In this document: one piece after another, positions 47,554-56,250 of the stretch
How the letters are laid out: every line of letters begins with the position of its first letter
How positions within the stretch are numbered: position 1 is the first letter of the stretch
Assembly (NCBI RefSeq): GCF_005153485.1
Contig: NZ_CP039740.1
Coordinates: 2,793,001 to 2,857,000, forward strand
Direction: 5' to 3'
DNA length: 64,000 nt
Origin: Pseudolabrys sp. FHR47
GTDB taxonomy: Bacteria; Pseudomonadota; Alphaproteobacteria; Rhizobiales; Xanthobacteraceae
Program-made: the position numbers and the translations under genes
The notes under the pieces: generated by a model
What the model was told of the DNA's origin: nothing
The model's database searches: none
What the model saw: only the letters and a program-made list of their open reading frames with translations

Positions 47554-48924
47554 ATGCCCGCAAGCCGTTCCACCATCACCGAACCGGCGCGCCAGACGCC
47601 GGTGATCGGCGAATACGACGTCGTGGTGCTGGGCGGCGGCCCGGCCGGCATCGCAGCGGCGGCCGCCGCCGGTCAACATGGGCGGCGCGTGCTGCTGATC
47701 GAGCGTTACGGTTTTCTCGGCGGCATGGGCACGGCGGCCGGGGTCACCAATTTCTGCGGACTCCATGCGAACGTGCATGGCGAGATCAAACAGGTCGTGC
47801 ACGGCGTCGCCGACGATCTCTTGGCGCGGATCGACAAGCTCGGCGGTCTCAACGCGCCGCATATGGTGCTCGGCAAGATCATGGCGCAGGCCTATGACAC
47901 CGCGGCGTTCAAATGCGCAGCGGACGATCTTCTGCTCGCGCACAAGGTCGAACTCCGATTCCACACGCTCGCGGTCGGCGTTGTGATGGAGAGCGATACG
48001 CGTATCAAGGCGCTGCTGATCGAGGACAAGTCCGGGCGCGGCGCCGTGCTGGCGCGCGCCTTCATCGACTGCTCGGGCGATGGCGATCTTGCCGTGTTCG
48101 CCGGCGCCGCCTTCGAGAAAGGCGACGAGGCCGGCAACACGCTCTACCCGACCATGATGTTCCGCGTGAACAATGTCGATGCGGCCGCGGCCGGCGAAGC
48201 CTGGCGCAGCATTCCGGCGCTGATGATTGAGGCCGAAAAGCGCGGCATCAAGTTTCCGCGCAAGGGCGGCATCGTCCGGCCGATGAAACATACGAGCGAA
48301 TGGCGTGTGAACGTCACGCAGGTCAAGAACTTGGCTGGCCGCGCCGTCGATGCCACCGATGCCGTCGAACTCTCCGGCGGCGAGATCGAAGGCCGCAAGC
48401 AGGCCATCGAATTCTTCAAATTCCTGCGCCGCGAGGCGCCGGGCTTCAAGGACGCCTATGTCGTCGATATCCCGCCGCAGCTCGGCGTGCGCGAGACGCG
48501 GCGCATCACCGGGCGCTACCAGCTCACCGCCGACGATGTGCTCACCTGCGCCTCTTTCGACGATACCGTCGGCGTCAACGGCTGGCCGATCGAGAACCAC
48601 GCCGAAGGTGACGTGATCTGGCGCTGGCCGGATATCCCCCAGTCGCGCGGCTTCAACCACCTGCCCTTGCGCATGCTGCTACCGGTCGATGCGCAGGGCC
48701 GCGCCTTCGACAATCTCATGGTGGCCGGCCGCTGCGCCTCGATGACCCATGAGGGCCAGTCGGCGGCGCGCGTGTCGGGCGGCTGTTTCGTCATGGGTCA
48801 GGCCGCCGGTACCGCCGCGCATCTTTCGCTTGCCGGAAATGCCGCCAGCGCGGATATTTCCGTCAAGGCTTTGCAGGACATGCTGCAACGCGACGGCGTC
48901 TATCTCGGCCGCGATACCGCTTGA
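47554..48924 (+). CDS. FAD-dependent oxidoreductase (FAD_oxidored family)
   Basis: About 456 residues. The dinucleotide-binding motif VVVLGGGPAGIAAAAAAGQH is at about 23-42, followed by LIERYGFLGGMGTAAGV, typical of the FAD_oxidored (PF12831-like) group, and a second flavin block FIDCSGDGDLAVFAG. No signal peptide, so cytoplasmic. ATG 47554 is preferred: it gives MPASRSTITEP; an upstream open frame adds 14 residues. A Bug-type binding protein follows after 29 nt, likely on the same transcript. The substrate is unknown. Confidence 0.88.
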   Translation: MPASRSTITEPARQTPVIGEYDVVVLGGGPAGIAAAAAAGQHGRRVLLIERYGFLGGMGTAAGVTNFCGLHANVHGEIKQVVHGVADDLLARIDKLGGLNAPHMVLGKIMAQAYDTAAFKCAADDLLLAHKVELRFHTLAVGVVMESDTRIKALLIEDKSGRGAVLARAFIDCSGDGDLAVFAGAAFEKGDEAGNTLYPTMMFRVNNVDAAAAGEAWRSIPALMIEAEKRGIKFPRKGGIVRPMKHTSEWRVNVTQVKNLAGRAVDATDAVELSGGEIEGRKQAIEFFKFLRREAPGFKDAYVVDIPPQLGVRETRRITGRYQLTADDVLTCASFDDTVGVNGWPIENHAEGDVIWRWPDIPQSRGFNHLPLRMLLPVDAQGRAFDNLMVAGRCASMTHEGQSAARVSGGCFVMGQAAGTAAHLSLAGNAASADISVKALQDMLQRDGVYLGRDTA

Positions 48925-48953
48925 GGTAATAAGAAACCCGGAGGAGACACCCG

Positions 48954-49922
48954 ATGTTGAAGAAGATCGCGCTCGGCCTGTGGGCGCTTGCCGCGCTGGC
49001 CCTGCCCGCTCAGGCGCAGACCGCCTGGCCCCCGAAAAACGTGCGCATCATTGCGCCGTTCGGCCCCGGCTCAACGCCCGACATCGTGGCGCGCCTGATC
49101 GCCGAGCAGCTCGGCAAGCAGTATCCGAATGCGACCTTCGTCGTCGAAAACAAGGCCGGCGCCGGCGGCAACACCGGCACCGATGCCGTCGCCAAGGCAA
49201 CCCCGGATGGCTCGACCATCGGTGTGTCGATTGGTGGCCCGCTCGCGATCAACACGCTGCTGTTCTCGTCGCTGCCTTACGATCCGAAGAAGGATATCGC
49301 GGCGGTGACCCAGCTCATCACCCAGCCGAGCGTGCTCGCGGTGTCGAACGACCTCGGCGTCAATTCGGTGAAGGACCTCGTCGCGCTGATGAAGGCCAAT
49401 CCTGGCAAGTACAACTTCTCCTCGATCGGCAACGGCTCGTTGTCGCACCTCGCTATGGAAGCCGTGGCCATCAAGGCCGGCACCAAGCTCGTGCACATCC
49501 CGTACAAGTCGTCGCCCGAAGCCGTGCTCGCCGTCATCCGCAACGACGCGCAGATGGCGTGCCTGCCGGCGATCTCGGTGATGTCGCAAGCCAAAGAGGG
49601 CAAGGTGAAGGCGCTCGCGGTCTCGACCGCCGAGCGCTCCCCTTATATCGCCGATTTGCCGACACTGAAGGAAAGCGGAATCGACGTCGATGCCGACGCC
49701 TGGATGGGCCTGATCGCGCCGGGCGGCACGCCGAAGCCGATCGTTGACGCCATCAACAAGGACGTTGTCGCCATCATCAAGATGCCGGACGTGAAAGAGA
49801 AGCTCGCCAAGACCTTGATGGTGCCGGTCGGCAATACGCCGGAGCAGTTCCGCGCCCGCATCGACAGCGAAATCGACCGCTGGGGCCCGGTGATCAAGGC
49901 GTCGGATGTGAAGGTGAACTAG
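48954..49922 (+). CDS. Bug/TctC-type tripartite tricarboxylate transporter substrate-binding protein
   Basis: A 322-residue periplasmic protein with a signal peptide ending ALPAQAQ. The TctC/Bug pattern is clear: IIAPFGPGSTPDIVARLIAEQLG, then ENKAGAGGNTGTDAVAKATPDG and VSIGGPLAINTLLFSSLPYDPKKD. Bug proteins bind organic acids, nicotinate or amino acids. No tctA/tctB membrane genes are nearby, so this is an orphan binding protein, paired by position with the FAD oxidoreductase. GGAGG precedes the ATG. Confidence 0.95.
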   Translation: MLKKIALGLWALAALALPAQAQTAWPPKNVRIIAPFGPGSTPDIVARLIAEQLGKQYPNATFVVENKAGAGGNTGTDAVAKATPDGSTIGVSIGGPLAINTLLFSSLPYDPKKDIAAVTQLITQPSVLAVSNDLGVNSVKDLVALMKANPGKYNFSSIGNGSLSHLAMEAVAIKAGTKLVHIPYKSSPEAVLAVIRNDAQMACLPAISVMSQAKEGKVKALAVSTAERSPYIADLPTLKESGIDVDADAWMGLIAPGGTPKPIVDAINKDVVAIIKMPDVKEKLAKTLMVPVGNTPEQFRARIDSEIDRWGPVIKASDVKVN

Positions 49923-50001
49923 CGCCGGGGCGACCCTGCGCTAGATCAATTTGCCCGCCGCGAGAGAATGCAAACCTCCTTCAACCAGAAGGAGGTATCC
50001 C

Positions 50002-51066
50002 ATGCTTTTCTCTCAAATACGAACGACCCTCACCTGGATCACCGCAGGCGCTCTGGCGCTCGCGCCCTTGGGTGCCGACGCCTGCACGCGCGCGGTCTAT
50101 CTCGGCACGAACGACATCGTCATCACCGCCCGGTCGATGGACTGGAAAAGCGAGATCACATCCAATCTCTGGATCTTCCCCCGCGGCATGACGCGCAGCG
50201 GCGAGACCGGAGCCAATACCATCAAGTGGACGTCGAAATACGGCAGCGTCGTCGTCTCGGGCTTTGAGGTCTCGACCACGGACGGTGTCAACGAAGCAGG
50301 TCTCGCCGCCAACCTGCTCTGGCTTGTCGAATCCGATTATCCGAAGTTCGACGGCAGCAAGCCCGGCCTGACCATCGCCGCCTGGGCGCAATACGCGCTG
50401 GACAATTTCGCCACCGTCGCCGAGGCGGTCGCGGCGCTGAAGGACGAGCCGTTCACCATCGTCACCGACAATGTGCCCGGCCAGCAGCTTCTGACGACGT
50501 TGCACATGTCGCTGTCGGACGCGAGCGGTGACAGCGCGATCTTCGAATATATCGGCGGCAAGCTCGTCATCCACCACAGCCGCACCTATCAGGTGATGAC
50601 CAACTCGCCGCTCTTCGACCAGCAACTGGCACTGAATGCCTACTGGCAAAGCATTGGCGGCACCGTGATGCTGCCCGGCACCAACCGCGCCGCGGATCGC
50701 TTCGCGCGCGCCTCATTCTACATTAACGCCGTACCGAAGTTCGACGACCCGAACCTCGCGCTGGCCGCCGTGTTCAGCGTCATTCGCAACGCCTCGGTGC
50801 CCTACGGCATCTCGACACCGGACCAGCCGAACATTTCATCGACGCGATGGCGTACCGTCGTCGACCACAAGCGCAGGCTCTATTTCTTCGAATCGGCGCT
50901 GACGCCGAATACGTTCTGGGTCGATCTCAACAAGATCGATTTCTCAAAGGACACCGGCAAAGTGAAGGAGCTCGACCTCGGCCCGAACCAGAACCGCACC
51001 TTCTCCGGCGACGCGACCAAGGAATTCAAGGACGCCGCGCCGTTCAAGTTTTTGGGAGTACAGTAA
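50002..51066 (+). CDS. Exported choloylglycine-hydrolase-family (linear amide C-N hydrolase) Ntn enzyme
   Basis: A 354-residue Ntn hydrolase. Signal-peptide cleavage after GADA would leave C28 as the new N-terminal residue, which is the catalytic nucleophile in this family (CTRAVYLG). Typical blocks follow: ITARSMDWK with the conserved Arg and Asp, LAANLLW, NSPLFDQQL. A near-ideal AGAAGGAGGT ribosome site precedes ATG 50002. Relatives include bile-salt hydrolase, penicillin V acylase and AHL acylases; the substrate here is not evident. A family 1 repeat begins 8 nt after its stop. Confidence 0.9.
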   Translation: MLFSQIRTTLTWITAGALALAPLGADACTRAVYLGTNDIVITARSMDWKSEITSNLWIFPRGMTRSGETGANTIKWTSKYGSVVVSGFEVSTTDGVNEAGLAANLLWLVESDYPKFDGSKPGLTIAAWAQYALDNFATVAEAVAALKDEPFTIVTDNVPGQQLLTTLHMSLSDASGDSAIFEYIGGKLVIHHSRTYQVMTNSPLFDQQLALNAYWQSIGGTVMLPGTNRAADRFARASFYINAVPKFDDPNLALAAVFSVIRNASVPYGISTPDQPNISSTRWRTVVDHKRRLYFFESALTPNTFWVDLNKIDFSKDTGKVKELDLGPNQNRTFSGDATKEFKDAAPFKFLGVQ

Positions 51067-51073
51067 TCTCGTT

Positions 51074-51172
51074 GTCATTCCGGGACGCCACGAAGTGGCG
51101 GGCCCGGAATCCATACTCCACGGCCGTGGTTATGGATTCCGGGTTTGCGCTTTCAGCGCGCCCCGGAATGAC
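51074..51172. repeat. Dispersed palindromic repeat, family 1, copy 3
   Basis: Bounded by GTCATTCCGG and CCGGAATGAC, with inner GGAATCCATA / TATGGATTCC. It lies between the convergent Ntn hydrolase and prfC genes, 8 nt after one stop and 6 nt before the other. Confidence 0.85.
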
Positions 51173-51177
51173 AACCA

Positions 51178-52806
51178 CTACTCCGCCTTCTTCACGTCCT
51201 TGATGTCGTTGAAGACGATGCCGGGCGCGCGTTCGCCGGTGTAATCGAGGATGAACTGGTTGCGCGCCATGAACACCTTGTCGCCATCGAGGTCTTCGGC
51301 GCAGGACGAGTAATTGGCCTGCACGAAGTCGTTCAGCTTCTTATCGTCATCGCAGGAGATCCAGCGCGCGAGCTGGAATTCCGGCTGATCGAAACCGATC
51401 TCGAGACCGTATTCGTCCTTGAGCCGCACCTTCAACACGTCGAGCTGTAGCGAGCCAACGACGCCGACCATGGCCGGCGCGCCGTCGAGCGGGCGAAACA
51501 CCTGCACGACGCCCTCTTCCGCCATCTGCTGCAAGGCCTCTTTCAGCTTCTTGGCCTTCATCGGATCGCCGAGCTTGACGCGCCTCAGGATTTCCGGCGC
51601 GAACATCGGCACGCCCATGAACTTGATGTCCTCGCCTTCGGTCAGCGTGTCACCGATCCGCAGCGTGCCGTGATTGGGAATGCCGACCACGTCGCCAGCG
51701 AAAGCCTCATCGGCGATGGAGCGATCCTGCGCGAAGAAGAACTGCGGCGCCGACAAAGTCATCGGTTTGCCGGTGCGTACCAGCTTGGCGCGCATGCCGC
51801 GGCGCAGCCGGCCCGAGACCAGCCGCGCGAAGGCGATGCGGTCGCGGTGGTTCGGGTCCATGTTGGCTTGAATCTTGAACACGAAGGCCGACATGTTGTT
51901 CTCTTCCGGCTCCACCGTGCGGCCGGACGACGTTTGCGGCCGCGGCGACGGCGCGAATTCGGCGAGCGCGTCGAGCAGATCCTTGACGCCGAAGTTCTTC
52001 AGCGCCGAGCCGAAATAAACCGGCGTGAGATGGCCCTCGCGGAAGGCGGCGAAATCGAACGGCTTGCACGCCTCCTTGATCAGCGACAGTTCCTCGGCGA
52101 TGGCGTCGGCATCGAGCATCGGGTTCTTCGCCGCGAGCATTTTGAGATCGAGCGGCTGAGACTGGGCATCCTTGGAGTCCTCGACCATCAGCCGCATGTC
52201 TCCGCGGCGGACATCGTAGGTGCCGGCGAAGTCGCGGCCCATGCCGATCGGCCACGTCATCGGCGTCGTATCGAGCGCGAGCGTCTTCTCGATCTCGTCG
52301 AGAATTTCGAACGGGTCGCGGCTCTCGCGATCCATTTTATTGATAAAGGTGATGATCGGGATATCGCGCAGCCGGCACACCTCGAACAGCTTGCGCGTGC
52401 GTGCCTCGATGCCCTTGGCAGCGTCGATCACCATGACCGCGCTATCGACCGCGGTCAGCGTGCGGTAGGTGTCTTCGGAGAAGTCCTCATGGCCCGGCGT
52501 GTCCAGCAGGTTGAAGACGCGGCCATCGTAATCGAAGGTCATCACCGAGGTGACGACCGAAATGCCGCGCTCCTTTTCAATGCCCATCCAGTCCGACCGG
52601 GTCGAGCGTCGGTCGCGCTTGGCCTTGACCTGACCGGCAAGATTGATGGCGCCGCCGAACAGCAGCAGCTTTTCGGTGAGCGTGGTCTTGCCGGCGTCCG
52701 GGTGCGAAATGATCGCAAAGGTGCGGCGGCGGTCGACTTCCGCCGCCAGAGGCGAGGAATTCCGCAATTTCGGGCCCGAATCGGCCATTTCGGCAGTCTG
52801 ATCCAT
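51178..52806 (-). CDS. prfC: Peptide chain release factor 3
   Basis: GTPase that recycles RF1/RF2 after peptide release. The 542-residue protein has G1 SHPDAGKTT (34-42), DTPGHEDFS, NKMDR and the C-terminal LQLDVLKVRLKDEYGLEIGF block. Length is typical of RF3. Start ATG 52806 gives MDQTAEMADSGPKL. Confidence 0.97.
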   Translation of the reverse strand: MDQTAEMADSGPKLRNSSPLAAEVDRRRTFAIISHPDAGKTTLTEKLLLFGGAINLAGQVKAKRDRRSTRSDWMGIEKERGISVVTSVMTFDYDGRVFNLLDTPGHEDFSEDTYRTLTAVDSAVMVIDAAKGIEARTRKLFEVCRLRDIPIITFINKMDRESRDPFEILDEIEKTLALDTTPMTWPIGMGRDFAGTYDVRRGDMRLMVEDSKDAQSQPLDLKMLAAKNPMLDADAIAEELSLIKEACKPFDFAAFREGHLTPVYFGSALKNFGVKDLLDALAEFAPSPRPQTSSGRTVEPEENNMSAFVFKIQANMDPNHRDRIAFARLVSGRLRRGMRAKLVRTGKPMTLSAPQFFFAQDRSIADEAFAGDVVGIPNHGTLRIGDTLTEGEDIKFMGVPMFAPEILRRVKLGDPMKAKKLKEALQQMAEEGVVQVFRPLDGAPAMVGVVGSLQLDVLKVRLKDEYGLEIGFDQPEFQLARWISCDDDKKLNDFVQANYSSCAEDLDGDKVFMARNQFILDYTGERAPGIVFNDIKDVKKAE

Positions 52807-52887
52807 GGCCGGGCATGTGGCAGGGAAAGCGCCTTATTTCAAGGCTTTTCCCTGCTTTTGGCCCGGTCTGGGAGGCTCCGGCCCCGC

Positions 52888-53349
52888 TCAGGCCGCTTTG
52901 GCGGGCGCTTCCACAGGGTGCTTCTTGCGGGTGCCGACCGCGATCCGGTTCCAGGCATTGATGGCGCCGATCACCATGATGATCTTGGCGATGTCGGCTT
53001 CGCTGAAATACTTGCGCAGATCTTCGTAGTCGGCATCCGGCGCACGGGTCTGCGCCACCAATGTCAGCGAGTCGGTAAAGGCCAGCACCGCCCGCTCCTC
53101 ATCAGTGAACACGGTCGACTCGTGCCAGGCCGAGACCAGGTTGATCCATTGCTCGGACAGACCATCGGCGCGCGACTCCTTGACGTGCATGTCGACGCAA
53201 TAAGCGCAGCCGTTGATGATGGACGCACGTAGCTTGATCAGATGGAACAGCCGCATCGGCAGGCCGCTGTTCTTGCAGTGCATCTCCAGCGCGATCATGG
53301 CTTTGGTCGCTTCCGGCGCGACAGCATTGAAATCGAAACGTGCCTTCAT
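52888..53349 (-). CDS. Carboxymuconolactone decarboxylase/AhpD-like protein
   Basis: A 153-residue alkylhydroperoxidase-fold protein. The redox motif C48-A-Y-C51 with H55 (INGCAYCVDMH) is the AhpD-type active site. It starts only 4 nt after the stop of an Rrf2 regulator, with GGAG before ATG 53349, so the two form an operon. The pairing suggests that the regulator controls a peroxide- or disulfide-handling protein; the partner reductase is not in the window. Confidence 0.93.
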   Translation of the reverse strand: MKARFDFNAVAPEATKAMIALEMHCKNSGLPMRLFHLIKLRASIINGCAYCVDMHVKESRADGLSEQWINLVSAWHESTVFTDEERAVLAFTDSLTLVAQTRAPDADYEDLRKYFSEADIAKIIMVIGAINAWNRIAVGTRKKHPVEAPAKAA

Positions 53350-53353
53350 GGCT

Positions 53354-53866
53354 TTACTCCTTTGCTGTAGTTGATCGGTTACGTTCGTGAAGATCGAAGA
53401 AGGCGCAGCTGCGCGTCGCGATGGCTTTGCCCAGCTCACTGCCGCCGCGGCTGCCAAGATCGGCGATCGTCACCTGCTTCAGCTCGGCGCGGTACGCCCG
53501 TTCGGCCTTGAGCATCGCGGCATTCACCGCGCAGGGCGATTTGAAGAAGTGTTTGGCGACCGGGTTCGGTCCGCGCTGGCGAATTTCGGCACAGCGGAAG
53601 GCCGGCTCCGGCCCTTCGACCGCGACCACGATATCGAGCAGCGTGATCTTGTCCGCGGGTTTGGCCAGCCGATAGCCACCTTTCGGCCCCGGCACGGATT
53701 CCAGGAGCCCCGCCCCGGCCATCGCCTGCAAGTGCTTGAGCAGATAGCTCGGCGACACACCGTGAAACTCCGCCAGCGCCTGAGCCGACAGCACGCCCGT
53801 CTCCGACAGGCCGCTCATCAGCAGCACGCAGTGGATCGCCTGTTCGACGCCGTCGCCGAGTTTCAT
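53354..53866 (-). CDS. Rrf2 family transcriptional regulator
   Basis: A 170-residue regulator with an N-terminal winged helix (AQALAEFHGVSPSYLLKHLQ, then GLLESVPGPKGGYRLAKPAD). Cysteines C13, C92, C112 and C154 are present; the C92-x19-C112 spacing differs from the IscR/NsrR cluster, so an Fe-S cluster is possible but unproven. It precedes the AhpD-like gene and has a perfect palindromic operator just upstream (53898-53926), fitting autoregulation. Confidence 0.93.
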   Translation of the reverse strand: MKLGDGVEQAIHCVLLMSGLSETGVLSAQALAEFHGVSPSYLLKHLQAMAGAGLLESVPGPKGGYRLAKPADKITLLDIVVAVEGPEPAFRCAEIRQRGPNPVAKHFFKSPCAVNAAMLKAERAYRAELKQVTIADLGSRGGSELGKAIATRSCAFFDLHERNRSTTAKE

Positions 53867-53897
53867 GCTCTCGCCTCCGTGGAGTCCGAGTCTTTTT

Positions 53898-53926
53898 TAA
53901 TCATGGATACGTTATATCCATGATTA
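53898..53926. promoter_or_regulatory. Perfect palindrome upstream of the Rrf2 gene, candidate operator
   Basis: Arms TAATCATGGATA and TATCCATGATTA, 12 bp each, around CGTTA. It lies 32 bp upstream of the Rrf2 ATG on its promoter side. The size and symmetry are right for a dimeric Rrf2 protein. Confidence 0.75.
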
Positions 53927-53945
53927 TCCTGCGTGTCAACTGGCC

Positions 53946-53975
53946 AAAGAAAAGCGCGGCCCCGAAGGGCCGCGC
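53946..53975 (-). terminator. Rho-independent terminator of dctA
   Basis: On the minus strand: stem GCGCGGCCC/GGGCCGCGC closed by a TTCG tetraloop, followed by TTTTCTTT. About 27 nt past the dctA stop. Confidence 0.85.
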
Positions 53976-54002
53976 AGGCAGCATGCGGAAGGAATGTGGG
54001 AC

Positions 54003-55343
54003 TCAGGCCGCTTTGACGGCGCCCGGTTCCTGGGCTTCGCCCTCCAGAAGCGGATGTGCCATAGTGTGGTGCAGCGCCTCCTTGTCGAGTTCGCCCTCCG
54101 AGCGGCTGATGACGATGCAAGCGACACCATTGCCGACGAGGTTGGTCAGCGCACGGCACTCGCTCATGAACTTGTCGATGCCGAGCAGCAGCGCCAGCGA
54201 GCCGATCGGAATATCCGGCACGATGGCAAGCGTCGCCGCCAGTGTGACGAAACCGGCGCCGGTCACGCCCGAGGCACCCTTCGACGTGACCATGGCGATG
54301 CCGAGAATGCCGAGTTCCTGCCAGATGGTCAGGTGCGTGTTGGTCGCCTGCGCCAGGAACAAGGTCGCCAGCGTCATGTAGATGTTGGTGCCATCGAGGT
54401 TGAACGAATAGCCGGTCGGAATGACGAGGCCGACCACCGGCCGCGAGGCACCGAGATGCTCCATCTTCTGGATCATCTGCGGCAGGACCGTCTCGGAAGA
54501 CGACGTGCCGAGCACGATCAAAAGCTCGTCCTTGATGTAAGCGAGGAAGCGAATGATCGAAAAGCCCGATAGTTTCGCGATGGCGCCCAGCACCAGCAGC
54601 ACGAACAGCAGGCTGGTCAGGTAGAAGGTGCCGATCAGCATCGCCAGTCTGGTGAGCGAACCAATCCCATAAGCACCGATGGTGAAGGCCATGGCGCCGA
54701 AGGCGCCGATCGGCGCGACGCGCACCACCATGCGGATGACGCCGAAGAACACTTTCGCCGCTTGATCGATCGCATGAGCGATCGGCTGGCCGCGCTCTCC
54801 CAGCGCTGCGATGGCGAAGCCAGACAGGATCGATACCAGCAACACCTGCAACAGATCGCCCTTGGCCAGCGCGTCGAAATAACTGCTGGGGATAATAGCC
54901 AAAAGATGCGCGACGATGCCGTCTTCCTTGGCGCGCGTGACGTAGGTCGCCACCGATTTCATGTCGAGCGACGCCGGGTCGATGTTGAATCCGGCACCGG
55001 GCTGCAACAGCTCACCGACGATGAGGCCGATGGCCAGCGCCAGCGTGGAGACGATTTCGAAATAAAGCAGCGTCTTGACGCCGACGCGGCCGACACGGCG
55101 CAAATCGCCCATCGACGAAATGCCGTGAACCACCGTACAGAAGATGACCGGTGCGATCATCATCTTGATGAGCGCGATGAAGCCGTCGCCGAAAGGCTTC
55201 ATGGCCTTGCCAAGATCGGGCCAGTAGTGACCGAGCAGAATACCAATCGCGATGGCGATCAGGACCTGGATATAGAGGATGCGATACCAGGGCGTGTGCG
55301 GGCGCGCCGCCGTGGCCGGCGCCGGAACTGCGATTTGCGACAT
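54003..55343 (-). CDS. dctA: C4-dicarboxylate:cation symporter (DctA, DAACS family)
   Basis: Imports succinate, fumarate and malate with protons or sodium. The 446-residue protein has about eight helices and two re-entrant loops; the conserved [13 protein letters not shown] loop, the [17 protein letters not shown] block and the [15 protein letters not shown] segment are diagnostic. ATG 55343 gives [10 protein letters not shown]; a longer frame to 55412 is not conserved. Own terminator; no dctBD nearby. Confidence 0.95.
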   Translation of the reverse strand: MSQIAVPAPATAARPHTPWYRILYIQVLIAIAIGILLGHYWPDLGKAMKPFGDGFIALIKMMIAPVIFCTVVHGISSMGDLRRVGRVGVKTLLYFEIVSTLALAIGLIVGELLQPGAGFNIDPASLDMKSVATYVTRAKEDGIVAHLLAIIPSSYFDALAKGDLLQVLLVSILSGFAIAALGERGQPIAHAIDQAAKVFFGVIRMVVRVAPIGAFGAMAFTIGAYGIGSLTRLAMLIGTFYLTSLLFVLLVLGAIAKLSGFSIIRFLAYIKDELLIVLGTSSSETVLPQMIQKMEHLGASRPVVGLVIPTGYSFNLDGTNIYMTLATLFLAQATNTHLTIWQELGILGIAMVTSKGASGVTGAGFVTLAATLAIVPDIPIGSLALLLGIDKFMSECRALTNLVGNGVACIVISRSEGELDKEALHHTMAHPLLEGEAQEPGAVKAA

Positions 55344-55549
55344 GTTATTGCTTCTTGCCGTTCGAAGGGACGTTTCGCTGCGCACATAGGCTCGCGCACC
55401 GACGTCCAGCAAGGCCAGTCATGCAGAATTGATGCGGCTTGCCATGCCAAAAGAAACGGGTCGCACATGCCGATCGTTGCGACGAAAGACCAAGACAAGC
55501 AGGCTAAGCCTTCGATCTGCTGTTACTTCTCCAGCAGCACCGAACCGCC

Positions 55550-56107
55550 CTACAGCATGCCGGGACGGAAATGGCGACGCAGGTTGAGCGAGCGGCCCGA
55601 CACCATGAACTGCCCCTCGCCGCGATAATGGATGGTTTTGGGATATTTCGGCGTGCGCGCCGCATGCGCCTTCACCACCTCGAAGATGAAGAAGTTGTAG
55701 CGATCGATCAGCCGGCCGTCGTGCAGCTTGCATTCAAGATTGGCGTTGCACTCGCCGATCAGCGGCGCCTTCACCTCATCCGCCTCTTCTGCCGTGAGTT
55801 TGAAAGTGGCGAACTTGTCCGTATCGGCGCCGGAACAGTTGCCGATCTGCGCCACCACCGAAGCGAGATCAACCGTCGGCACGTTGATCACGCATTGCCT
55901 CGAGCGGCGGATCAGTTCGAACGAATGATTGCCGCTCGAGATGACGCAGCCAACCAAAGCCGGCGTGAATTCCATCACCGTGTGCCAGCCCATCGTCATG
56001 ATGTTCCGCTCGCCCTTATAGGCTGACGACACCAGCACCACCGGGCCCGGCTCGAGAAACCGGCGGACCTCGGCCACCGGGAAATCGGTCTTCCGGATCG
56101 GCTTCAT
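55550..56107 (-). CDS. Flavin reductase family protein
   Basis: A 185-residue FMN-binding split-barrel protein. Visible marks are [19 protein letters not shown] and [14 protein letters not shown], both typical of this family. Such enzymes reduce flavin for a partner monooxygenase or act alone; no partner is adjacent. It is divergent from the YeiH-like gene, sharing a promoter region of about 140 bp. Confidence 0.9.
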   Translation of the reverse strand: MKPIRKTDFPVAEVRRFLEPGPVVLVSSAYKGERNIMTMGWHTVMEFTPALVGCVISSGNHSFELIRRSRQCVINVPTVDLASVVAQIGNCSGADTDKFATFKLTAEEADEVKAPLIGECNANLECKLHDGRLIDRYNFFIFEVVKAHAARTPKYPKTIHYRGEGQFMVSGRSLNLRRHFRPGML

Positions 56108-56148
56108 GGCTTGGCCCTCCTCGACCGTTCGGCCCGGACTTTCGTTCG

Positions 56149-56177
56149 TTCAAATCGAACAGTTCGTGCTATATAAT
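56149..56177 (+). promoter_or_regulatory. Predicted promoter of the YeiH-like gene with GTTC/GAAC boxes
   Basis: TTCAAA (56149-56154), 17 bp, TATAAT (56172-56177). It is surrounded by repeated TTCG / CGAAC boxes: GTTCAAATCGAAC across the -35 and a GTTCG...CGAAC pair flanking the -10. This is consistent with a LysR-type site. Confidence 0.55.
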
Positions 56178-56250
56178 GAATTGGATCGAACATTCAGGCC
56201 AACCCATGATCGGCGCATTCCCTCTCGAATTGAACTCCGGAAATGCCCTC

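Noticed and set aside
51670..53232. A 520-codon plus-strand frame across prfC and the AhpD-like gene
   Set aside because: Antisense to prfC and the AhpD-like gene, both clear on the minus strand.
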